Source: Nymphaea colorata
Lineage: Eukaryota > Streptophyta > Magnoliopsida > Nymphaeales > Nymphaeaceae
NCBI RefSeq assembly: GCF_008831285.2
Contig: NC_045148.1
Location: 11,452,183-11,516,182 of the forward strand
Direction of reading: 5' to 3'
Length of the DNA stretch: 64,000 nucleotides
The notes under the pieces were generated by a model, which was given only the letters and a program-made list of their open reading frames with translations, did no database searches and was not told where the DNA came from. How positions within the stretch are numbered: position 1 is the first letter of the stretch; each line of letters begins with the position of its first letter. The translations under genes and the position numbers were made by a program. Positions 48,901 to 60,900 of the stretch are shown piece after piece.

Positions 48901-51900
48901 ACGATGACCAACACAGAAACTCCAATTGTCCTCCTCGGTTTGCTCATAGCAGTCAAAACCAAACTTATTATGAGTCTGATGGAGAAGAAGATGAGACCCC
49001 TCCTCGTCGTCATAAGGGAGTCAATGGCAAGAGCCCAAGCGGACGCCCACCGTCCGTTATGAATTTCCTAAGTTCAATGGTGAAGGGTTAAGAGAGTGGA
49101 TGTTTATGGCAGAAAGATACTTCGTCTGCCAACACGTGGCCAGGGAGGAGTGGATTGAAACCGCCACTATGCATATGTCGAGCAATGCAACTAGTTGGTA
49201 CATGTGGTTCCACCACAAACATATTGATCCAACCTGTGAACAATTTAAAGTAGGTCTTCAACTTCGATTTGGAGATTCAACTTATATAGATTATGATGAG
49301 GATTTGAAAAATTTGGTTTAAACGACCCACGGTTCAAGCCTACCAGAAACAATTTGAGAGGCTTGCTAGTATGGTTCAATGGACAGAAAGGTCCCTCATC
49401 GGTGCGTTCAAGGGTGGTCTCAGAAGTGAGATCAAAATAGACATGAAGACCCAACGCTATGATAGTATGGACGAATGCTTTGCAATGACTAGGATTTTTG
49501 AGGAAAGATTGGAAGAAAAAAGAGCTTTAAAGAAAGCTTGCAAGTTTGATAAAAAGAAATCGTCATTTCCCTCGGGCTCTCATTCAAGGGGAAACGACAT
49601 GACTCCCTATCACAAAAAGGGAGAAGCTAAACTCACCCAGGGCCGTAAACCTCCAATCACGTACATTACCCCGAAAGAAATGGAGTAATTGAGGCGCAAG
49701 AAGTTGTGCTTCAAATGCAAGGAGAAATGAGACAAGAACCACCAATGTAGAGAGTTCACCTGATTACAGTTGGTCGAAGACTATAGTGGAGACAGTGAGA
49801 GCGAGTCAGAATCGGGTTCCTCAGAAGAGGAAGAGGAAGAGTAAGAGGAAAAAACTCCAGAAACAAAAGCCCCTAAAGACGAGTCAAAAGAAGAATTCGA
49901 GGGGGCTTACCACTCGATGATGGACCCTCACAAACCCAACGCAATGAGGGTTAAGGGCACCATCAATGGAAAGAAGGTATTGATCATGCTTGATTCTGAG
50001 GCGACCCACAACTTCATGAGTGTGGAAGCCGCCCAAGCTACGCAGATACCTCTAGTTCCGCTCAAGCCTTTGCCAGTCTTAGTGGGAAATGGATCACACG
50101 CCTTTCTTGTTCGCACGAGTGTAATGGAGTAGAATTGGTCATCCAAAAGAAACCCTTCAAGATCGACTTATTAGTGCTACCCATCGGAGGAGTTGATCTC
50201 GTACTTGGGATGACTTGGCTTCAAACCCTTGAGTCATCGCATGGGACTTCAGGAATCTTCGCATGACCTTCACCCGAAAAGGAGAAACTGAGCCCACTAC
50301 TCTCACGGGCATTACCAACACGGTTAGTCCCAAGGCTGCATTAAAAGCTATTACATTAGAGCAGCCAGCTTATTGGGTAGTCACCATGGCTACCGATGTT
50401 CCCAAAGTGGAAGAGATCGAAGAGGAGCCAGTTTTGGAAAAGGTCCAAACAGTTATAGATTAGTTTTCAGATATCTTCGCCGAACCAAAAGGCCTATGAT
50501 CATCAGATTATATTAACTCAAGGAACTGAACCAGTGAATGTAAGACCGTACAGGTACAGATACAATCAAAAGGCTGAAATTGAGAGGCTAGTAAAGGAGA
50601 TGCTTGAAGGAGGCATCATACGACCAAGTGCCAGTCCCTTTTCTTCACCCGTCTTACTAGTGAAGAAAAAAGACAACACTTGGAGGTTTTGTGTGGATTA
50701 CAGAGCCCTCAACGAAGCAACAGTGAAGGACCGTCACCCTATTCCGGTCATTGATGAGTTGTTAGATGAGTTAACCGGGGCGACCATCTTCTCCAAGATA
50801 GACCTTAACCGGGGCGAACACATGGGCACTATGAGTTCCTCGTCATGCCCTTTGGACTCACAAATGCACCAGCAACGTTTCAGAGGTGCATGAATGATGT
50901 GTTCAGAAAGTACCTCCGCGAATGATGTGTTCAGAAAGTACCTCCGCGACTTCATCCTTGTATTCTTTGACGACATCTTGATCTACAGTGGGGATGAAGA
51001 CCAGCACGCTGAGCACTTGGCTGTCAGTCTTCGGGTGTTAAGGGAACACCAATTATATGCGAAGATGTCCAAATGTAGCTTTGGGCAATTTTCCATCGGA
51101 TAGCTTGGACACATTGTGTGCCAAGAAGGGGTTCGGGCAGACCCCGATAAACTAAACGTCCTGGATAGATGGCCACTGCCCAAGGATTTAAGGGTCTACG
51201 AGGCTTCCTCGGTCTAACGGGATATTATAGGAGGTTCATCCAATGATACAGAATCATCGCTCAACCTCTTACACAAATGTTAAAGAAAAGAGCTTTTCAG
51301 TGGACCGAAAAAACAAGGGCAGCTTTCGTCAGGCTTAAGTCAGCCCTTATGACAGAACCTGTGCTCACACTACCTGATTTCAACAAAACGTTTACTATTG
51401 AAACTGATGCTTGTGACGTTGGAATTATCCATTTGATGCTCGCACTCGGCCCTTGTTGCAACACCCACTCCTCCCACTGCAACCAGCTCGAGTGTTGGTT
51501 TAACCTCCTTAAGCTTTTCCGAAACGCCTTGTAGTGTCTGAGCCATCATATCCGTGGGTCTGCGTCCACAATGATTGGGTTAGGACCTGGAGTATGGTCC
51601 GTAATAGATCCCCCCCTCCTTAAATTGAGCTTGTCCGCAAAGCTCTGACTCATACTCTTCCCAAGAGGTTCCACGATCGGGACCTCCCCATTCTACCAGT
51701 ACTTCATGTCTCGTTCTTCCTTGTCTTTGTACATACCTGTGCTTGAGAATACGATATGGTGTGGGTAACTGATCTGGTACCTGCTCAATAAGGGCGGGCA
51801 CATCCCCGTGATGTGGTTTCAGCCTGGTGACGTGGAACACAGGGTAAACTTATGCTTCTCTAGGTAACCCCAAACGATATGCTGCCTTACCCACTTTTTG

Positions 51901-54900
51901 AATGACAGGATACGGTCCATAATAACGACGGAGAAGCTTCGAATAAGGCTGTCTCATAAGAGACTTCTGCTTCAATGGAAGCCTCTTTAACCAAACGTGC
52001 TACCCGACCTCAAACTCACGGTCTTTTCTTCCCTTGTCATACGTTTGCTTTATCATGTTTTGCGCTTTGGCAATGTTCTACTTAAGGGAGTCCAAAACCT
52101 CCTCTCTTGTGCGCAACTCACAGTCTACATTATCATCTGTGGTCGTGCCTCCTTCATACCGAGGTATTGTTGGAGGAGGAAATCCGTAGACTGCCTCATA
52201 CGGAGTAATGCCCGTGGATGAGTGCCAACTTGTATTGTATGACCACACTGCCCATGGTAAAAACTTCACCTACGAGTTGGGTCTTTCCCCTGCGAAGCAC
52301 CGTAGCTAAGTCTCTAAAGACCGGTTGACAATCTCACTTAGCTCGTCTGTTTGCGGGTGGTGAGCAGTACTAAACTGTATCTCTGTACCTAGGGTTTTCA
52401 TATACTCCTTCCAGAATGCACTCATGAAGATCGAGTATCTATCGCAGACTATGGATTGCGGCATTCTATGGAGCTTACCAACGTATTCCTGAAAGACATT
52501 AGCCACCATTGGCCTTTGGTACATGCGTGGCAACGGTGCAAAATGGTTGTACATGGTCAGTCTGTCTACCACGACTAAAACTGTCTCTTTGCCTTCTGAA
52601 CGAGGCATTGCGTCTATAAAATCCATGGTTATGTCCGTCCATGGCTTCGTGGGAATAGGGAGGGGATTTAGATGACCGGGAGGCTTGATGGCCTCATATT
52701 TCTCCCTTTAACAAACTGTACATTGGCGGATATACCTTTGCACTTCGGCCTTCAATCCTTGTCACCAGAATTTGGCCTTAATCCTGCTTAGGTTCTTGAC
52801 AACCCCTTCATGTCCTGCGGCTGGAGAATCATGGAAATGATGCAATTCTCTTTTAAGCTCGGATTCAAAAGGAACCACTGCTCGGTTCTTCCTATATAAC
52901 AAATCGCCCTTAACCGTGTAGAGGGGAATGGAACCGGGATTTTGTGAGACTGACGTCTTGATCAACCTGAGGTTCTGATTAGCTTGTTGTTCTGCTGCTA
53001 GACGTTCCCACAAATTGGTTTCCACTACCGACAACGCGAGTAGCTGCTCGGTGAAGCGGGATAGGGCATCTGCTGCCGTATTCTCCAAACCTTTCTTGTA
53101 TTCAATTTCAAAGTCGTATCCCAAGAGTTTTGCCAACCATCGTTGTTGGGTAGGTGTGGATACCCTTTGCTTGAGCATATACTTAAGACTGTTTTGGTCC
53201 GTTCTAACAGCAAATTTGCGCCCTATGAGGTACGACCTCCATTTTTCTACTGCCATCACTATCGCTAGAAGCTCCTTCTCATAATTCGAGAGAGGCTTTG
53301 CCCTACTGGTTAGGGCCTTTGACATGTAGGCGATAGGATGCCCTTCTTGGCCGAGGACTGCCCCAATTCCAACGTCACAAGCATCAGTTTCAATAGTAAA
53401 CGTTTTGTTGAAATCGGGTAGTGTGAGCACAGGTTCTGTCATAAGGGCTGACTTAAGCCTGACGAAAGCTGCCCTTGTTTTTTCGGTCCACTGAAAAGCT
53501 CTTTTCTTTAACATTTGTGTAAGAGGTTGAGCGATGATTCTGTATCCTTGGATGAACCTCCTATAATATCCCGTTAGACCGAGGAAGCCTCGTAGACCCT
53601 TAAATCCTTGGGCAGTGGCCATCTATCCAGGACGTTTAGTTTATCGGGGTCTGCCCGAACCCCTTCTTGGCACACAATGTGTCCAAGCTATGCGATGGAA
53701 AATTGCCCAAAGCTACATTTGGACATCTTCGCATATAATTGGTGTTCCCTTAACACCCGAAGACTGACAGCCAAGTGCTCAGCGTGCTGGTCTTCATCCC
53801 CACTGTAGATCAAGATGTCGTCAAAGAATACAAGGATGAAGTCGCGGAGGTACTTTCTGAACACATCATTCGCGGAGGTACTTTCTGAACACATCATTCA
53901 TGCACCTCTGAAACGTTGCTGGTGCATTTGTGAGTCCAAAGGGCATGACGAGGAACTCATAGTGCCCATCATGTGTTCGAAATGCAGTTTTAGAGACATC
54001 TTCCTTATGCATGCGGATTTGATGATAATCGGCTCTAAGGTCTATCTTGGAGAAGATGGTCGCCCGGTTAACTCATCTAACAACTCATCAATGATCGGAA
54101 TAGGGTGACGGTCCTTCACTGTTGCTTCGTTGAGGGTTCTGTAATCCACACAAAACCTCCAAGTGTTGTCTTTTTTCTTCACTAGTAAGACGGGTGAAGA
54201 AAAGGGACTGGCACTTGGTCGTATGATGCCTCCTTCAAGCATCTCCTTTACTAGCCTCTCAATTTCAGCCTTTTGATTGTATCCGCACCTGTACGGTCTT
54301 ACATTCACTGGTTCGGTTGCTTGAGTTAATATAATCCGATGATCATAGGCCCTTTAGGGAGGTAGGCCTTTTGGTTCGGCGAAGATATCTGAAAACTGAT
54401 CTAACTGTTTGGACCTTTTCCGGAACTGGCTCCTCTTCGATCTCTTCCGCTTTGGGAACATCGGTAGCCATGGTGACTACCCAATAAGCTGGCTGCTCTA
54501 ATGTAATAGCTTTTAATGCAGCCTTGGGACTAACCGTGTTGGTAATGCCCGTGAGAGTAGTGGGCTTAGTTTCTCCTTTTTGGGTGAAGGTCATGCGAAG
54601 ATTCCTGAAGTCCCATGTGATGAGTCCAAGGGTTTGAAGCTAAGTCATCCCAAGTACGAGATCAACTCCTTCGATGGGTAGCACTAATAAGTCGATCTTG
54701 AAGGGTTTCTTTTGGATGACCAATTCTACTCCATTACACTCGTGCGAACAAGAAAGGCGCGATCCATTTCCCACTAAGACTGGCAAAGGCTTGAGCGGAA
54801 CTAGAGGTATCTCCGTAGCTTGGGCGGCTTCCACACTCATGAAGTTGTGGGTCGCCCCAGAATCAAGCATGATCAATACCTTCTTTCCATTGATGGTGCC

Positions 54901-57900
54901 CTTAACCCTCATTGCGTTGGGTTTGTGAGGGTCCATCATCGAGTGGTAAGCCCCCTCAGATTCTTCTTTTGACTCGACTTTAGGGGCTTTTGTTTCTGGA
55001 GTTTTTTCCTCTTCCTCTTCTGAGGAACCCGATTCTGACTCGCTCTCACTGTCCTCACTATAGTCTTCGACCAACTGTAATCTGGTGAACTCTTTACATT
55101 GGTGGTTCTTGTTCTCTTTGTATGATGTTCTGGGACGAAGTAAGAGCCTGGAACATGACTCTAAATTCATCCATTTCTTTCCGCCAAACTGCTTTTTGTT
55201 TTTCCATTTCGTTCCTTCTATAGTCCTCTTGCCGTTCCATGTCTCGCCTCATTTTGACCATCTTTCTCTCAATGTGTTGCATTTTGGCCCATGCAACGTC
55301 CTGAATCTCTACTGAGTTTGTTTGTTGGGGCTCTTCTTGGCCCATTGTCGCCTCTTCATGGATGGGTTCCTCGATTACAGATTGTTTCTTGGACTTACCC
55401 ATTTGGAGGGTGTAAGTCGACCAACGCCAAGGAAACAGTTCTTAACTTCTATGAAAGGAAATCCAAATTACGAATTCAAAACTGCCACTCTCACGAAATC
55501 CAACTGCTACTGAATGAAATCCAAGGCACGCTGAGTCTCTAAATTGACCCCGACTCTGTCGAAGACTCTAACTCTGCCTTCCACACTGCCGCTGCGTTGC
55601 CGTGTGTTTATAGGCAAGGGAGGCGGGTTGGCCCGCCTACCTAGGAGCAAGAAAAGCCTAACACAACCAGAATAACCGTGACTGACCCAAGATAAAACCG
55701 AAAACTTCTGACTAGAAAACCACTTCCGAATACTATCTAAAGGAAATCCGACAGACAAGCTGCCTCTGACACTGAAATGATATTTTTCTTGACATTTGGA
55801 ACAACAAGAACATTCTTTAAAGGTATTGAGGAATGAGTCATGGATAAGTGTGCATGTCCAATATGTGATATTTTGTGATGGGAACCATCTCCTGTGACAA
55901 CTGAGCCTTTGGCTAAAGAAGGGAGAGCACTAGAAAGCTTACTTGCGTCACCAGAATCCACATACCATTGTACTTCCTCATTTTGCTTGAGATTGACTTT
56001 AGATAACGCTATCATTAAAATCTGCTGCACGTAAGGGGAAATGTTCGACGCCGCAATCGTGTTCGAAACAGATGACCCTGCTACCTTATTGTCACGCCTG
56101 ACCTGTTTTCCCTTGTTTTGAGGGTTAAACCAACATTCTTACTTCACATGACCTCTTTTATTGCAATAAAAACAAGTAGGTATCCTTCGTGGTACATTTG
56201 TCTGTGCATTTGTGTTAGGTGTAGGAAGGATACCTCTCCCCATCCTTGCCTGTGAGTTCCAAACTCTTGGACGATTTCCTTGCAAAGCATGGGTCCCAGT
56301 GACCAACACACTGTGACTGCCAGAATGAACTAATTCATGTCGTTGTACACGACTTGCTTCATGCTGAATCAATTTTGCTTTCAGGTCTTCAAAAGAGGGA
56401 AGAACAAACAATACTTCCAAAGCAGTGCAGAAAACATCAAATTCTGACCCCAATCCACTCAAAGCCTGTTGTACCTTGTCCTTGTCGCTGATTGGATGCT
56501 TTATGTTTGCAAGTTGATTGCTGACATTTTTTATTTCATGTATATATTCCAAGACTGAACGTGTGCCTCGGTTGATATCCTGAAATTGCCTCTTAAGTTG
56601 TAGAAATCTTGCTTTTGATACTTGAGAATACGTGGTAGCAAGTACGTTCCACAATTCAAGTGCTGAAAGATCATCATCAACTCCCGCCAGAACTTCCTCT
56701 GATAGTGTGGAGGTGATATAAGCAACAAGAGATTGATCATGAGCCATCTACGTCCCATATTCAGGATTGATTTCGGTAATGGTCTTTTGAATTTGCTCTA
56801 CAGCATTCTTCACCTCTCGCATAATCCATTCAGGTGGCGCAGGTGTGGTGCCATTGAGATGTGCATAGAGACAGTGACTTTTGATGAACGAGACTATTTG
56901 ACGTTTCCATGTCAAATAGTTGGAATGATTTAGCTTTCATGAGATGAGTTGGGAGAGAAATTGAATGACAAGATGCTGGAATTGCGGTGGGATCCATAGG
57001 TGCAATAATTAGAAAATAGAGGGAAAATAGAAATTTTGATATTAGGGTTAGGTGGCCAACAAAAATTAGGGTAAAAGTGGCAGACGGTACGGATTAATGC
57101 AGGCAAATTAGGGATGAAATTTTGGGGATTAGGACGATTAGGGCAGAAAATTTGGGGATTAGGGTTAGGGCAAAAACAGAGATTTGATGATTAGGGCAGA
57201 AAAGAAACAAAGTTTAGGGCAGAAATTAGAGATTTTTACTGCACATTCTCAGTGGAAAAACTCCACTCTGATACCATGTGAGATTTTGATATCTAATGCC
57301 AAACTACCAAATGAAGTTAGATTCAAGAGGAGGATGAGAGAAGTAGGCTGTACGTCCAAGCAAGAGAGAGATGAAAGAGAGCAGTAGCAATTGACATCTG
57401 CCTCTTGTTATCATTATATACTAATCACAATTTAGGGTATAACATAAAATACATAAAATAACATTAAGATTTACAAGTATGCTACTGCCCATGATGTGTT
57501 GGGCATGTGGATCAAATGGGTCGGGTCTGGGTGACCCGATCCATATCATACAAACTTAACATATTTTTCATCCATCATTATTTCAAATAAACCGACTTGA
57601 TGGCTAACTTAAGTTGGTTAAGGAACAAAAAGTAATTTTTTCCCTTAACCATGCCTTGTTTCAATGAAGTGCACTTCCTTTCTTCCTCTCTAATGCATAC
57701 AATTGCTGCTGCAACAACGAATTAATTGTTCATGCTAAACTATCTCTTCTATTCTTTATTGTAGAATCAAATCTTATTTTTTCACTTATATCTGAATCAT
57801 TCTTTTAAAAATTTTAAAATTTGCATTGCTACTTAAAGTTGACAGTTCCTTTCCTTGCCTTTTATCAGTAGATTTATCATAGTTAAGGAAGGACTAAATA

Positions 57901-60900
57901 AAATCTGAACTGGAGAAAACTCTTTCTAGATTTAGTGGCAAAGAATGTTCCATATTGCTGTATTTTTTCTTCTTTTTTTTTTCTTTGTTGAATTATAGTT
58001 GCATTGCCTACAAAGAATAGTAGATTATCTTGGTTACTTCCTCTTAGAGAAACTATCGAAAATGTTTCTTTTTTTTTTCCCTCTGACATTTCTTGTAGAT
58101 TCCAATTGGGGCTTTTACATGTTTTAGCTATGTTGGAACAACTATTATTTTTGGATGTAAAAGTTGGTCTAGTGTTCTGTAAAATATTGGTTCAGGAGGT
58201 ACGTGTCTCCATTAAGCTGTTGCTTTGAAGGCCATATCTCCTTGTATCTATGGTCTGAAGTAGTTCTCTTGCTACAAGTTGTTTCCAATGATATATTAGA
58301 GCAATGTTTTAAAACCTAATGACTTAGGACCTGACTTGTTCGTATAGACAAAGATTGCTTGAGGAGGATGAGATGAGGCATGGATTTCCCCTTGTGGGAT
58401 CTTTTATCTCCAACTTATTGTTTTGAAGGTAGAGATTGAAGGAAGTGGGCGTAATGGATTGGTTATTCACAATGAATCCTGCAATACTTGTATGTGATGT
58501 TCTGCTTCTGTTTTTTACTTGGCTACCAGAAACTACAGGGGCTTATTATTTTCATTTTTGACTTGCTGTGCTAGGTGGATGGTAAACACACACATCCTTA
58601 ATGGGAAATGGTGAAATTGCAAATGTTTATGGTTGTCTTAGACTTTTGATTTAGTTTACCTTGAATCTTAAGATTATATTATGGCTTTACACTTTTATAT
58701 GCTGTCAGAGTCTTGAAAATTTTCTTTAGCTCAAATTGATCGCACTGAAGCAGAAAACATGAAGTGGGCATCTTTGTTACTTTGCAGCATCTTCATTCCT
58801 TTTAACAACTCTAACTCATGCAGTGATTTTATGTTCCTGCCTCACTTTTCCTGCGGAAAATATTAACTGTTCTTAGTGTGCTCATTGTGCGTTTATTTGA
58901 AGAACTTTCATGCTCCTTAACATTTTTATTTTGCTTGCAGATGGCTCATATTCCTGGTGCACTGTTCTTTGATGTTGATGGTATATCAGATCGGAACTCT
59001 AGTGTGAGATTTCTTCTATGCAAATTATTTCGCAGCCTTAATTGTTTTTCATTGTAGTCATATATGTTCTTTGCTATGTGTGTTGATGTAAATGGCATTT
59101 GTGTAATTATCATCTTGAATCAGTTGCCACATATGCTGCCATCTGAGGATGCTTTTGCAGCTGCTGTTTCTGCCCTTGGCATTCAGAATCAAGATGGTGT
59201 GATTGTTTATGATGGAAAGGGTTTATTCAGTGCAGCTCGTGTTTGGTGGTAAGATATTGGCTGAATTGGTAGAATTTTTTTAGTTCTGATGCGTTGTCTA
59301 GTTGTTTATCTACATAAAAACTTTCTTTTAGCATAGAAACTTACAACTGATCATGCCCAGGATGTTCAGAGTCTTTGGTCATGACAGAATTTGGGTTTTG
59401 GATGGAGGCTTGCCAAGATGGCGAGCTTCTGGATATGATGTTGAATCCAGTGCCTCTGATGATTCGATTGTCAAGGCTAGTGCTGCAAGTGAAGCAATAG
59501 AAAAGGTCTACCAAGGAAAAGCAGTAAGTTTCTCATCCTTGGTCTGCCTTTTCTTTTTTTTCTCTTTTGTCCCGAGTTTTTTAGCTATTCATTTTCTTCT
59601 AAGAATATCCATGTCTTTTTCACCCGTAAACTGTGTATCTGCTTACTACATCAAGTCATCTCCTGATCCTTAACCGGATCCTATGATGTTCACCCTCATA
59701 ATGTGACAAGCTCATCCATTTCAAAGAAAATAGTGCATTATGGCATCCTCCTGGGGAATTGTATATTTTAGCTGCTTGTTCACTATGACGGTAGGTGCTG
59801 TCATGCACACTACCATAAAGGCCAATCTTTTCTTTGTTATCTTGTGTTTATTTGTATTCATTTATGTGGTTTATTTTCTATACAGGTTGTCCCTACATCT
59901 TTTCAAGCAAGGTTTCAACCACATTTGATTTGGTCGCTTGAGCAGGTAGGGGGTCAAGGATGGTCATCTTTTCTTCCTCTCCTTTTTCCTATAATTGTTT
60001 CTAAATGGTCCAGGAAGCTTCTTAGGATTTCTTCTCCTTCTGAATGCCACATATGTATAAGTGGGCTCTCACATCAATGTGCTTGTGATACTTTGGTTTC
60101 CAACTATGGACTCTCTCACTCTCTCCATTGAGACACACAAACACACACACAAAAGTTTTCTGTTTTACTGTTCTTTCCTTCCATCTGAATGACATATACA
60201 TTGCAGTTATATTGAATTTTCCTTCATCCATGAGGAACTCGTGTTTCAGGTTAAGCAAAACATTGAAGAGAGAACACACCAGCATATTGATGCCCGTTCA
60301 AAGCCTAGGTATTGTATCTTATGCATCATGGTGCTTCAACCTTTCATCATCATTTGATCCATTGCCACATATATCTTGTACGGGTATTATACGGCGAGGA
60401 ATTTCTCCGGTATAATATGGTATGCAAATTTTTTAAAAATTTAAAACATTTAATCCTGAAAATTATAAAAAAATAAACATTAATAAAACAAAGTGGAAAA
60501 AATGCCTATAATACGCGTTTTTCACGTTTTTTTTTTTGGTATTTTTTTTGGAAAAGACGCGTTTAATTACCGTTTTATACGGCTGGCTTATTTCTCAGGT
60601 ATTATAAGTGTTTTTTTTAATAATATGCGTTTTATGTGACAATGAATTTTGATTTGGAAAAGTTTTTGAAGTTTTGACCAGAAATGAGAGGATAATAAAA
60701 TAGTCCAAATGCTTTGCTTAATGCTTTTTAGTCAACTTAGCCTTGTCTGTAGATGGTTGTTCTAAAGCTCGACAATATTTGCTTAAAGCCATAGGTATCT
60801 TCTGAAGAGTTTCTGACAGAACATTTTGTTATTATTTGAAGATGAACTGATTAAAGTTGTTCCAGAATTTTGGTTAAGAGCAATCATAAAATCTTGTTAT

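Larger units (their letters stand above)
48400..55738. mobile_element. Gypsy-derived structure K with inverted arms, inside J
   Basis: The plus arm (48400-51426) and the minus arm (55400-53365) encode the same Gag, protease, RT and RNase H text in opposite directions. They are separated by 51,427-53,364, which carries the rest of RNase H, integrase and a chromodomain on the minus strand. 55,403-55,738 looks like leader and LTR sequence with a TATAAA word. The two J flanks rejoin as SDF...[10 protein letters not shown]. No clean TSD is seen. Confidence 0.82.
45226..57561 (-). mobile_element. Copia LTR retrotransposon J, minus strand
   Basis: LTRs are 45226-45510 and 57277-57561, each 285 bp. 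The perfect 5-bp duplication TATTT lies at 45221-45225 and 57562-57566. The primer site on the minus strand is TGGTATCAGAGTGGAG (57276-57261). The minus-strand order is Gag, protease, [K insertion], integrase, RT, RNase H. Stops and shifts show it is dead. Confidence 0.93.
44199..58940 (+). other. Intron 3 of STR1-like gene, 14,742 bp, transposon-filled
   Basis: The donor is CAG|GTATTT and the acceptor is CTTGCAG|ATGGCTCAT, phase 0. Element J with K occupies 45,226-57,561. The flanking 44,199-45,220 and 57,567-58,940 are AT-rich with no gene recognised. Confidence 0.9.

Noticed and set aside
48400-55738. The inverted K arms as an assembly palindrome
   Set aside because: The arms differ by many substitutions and by separate deletions of about 1 kb and 60 bp, so it is not an exact fold-back artefact. 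Long reads would still be useful.
60352-60652. A clean 8-bp target duplication for MITE copy I2
   Set aside because: ATTTGATC and AATTTTGA do not match well enough. The element is called from its ends and interior only.
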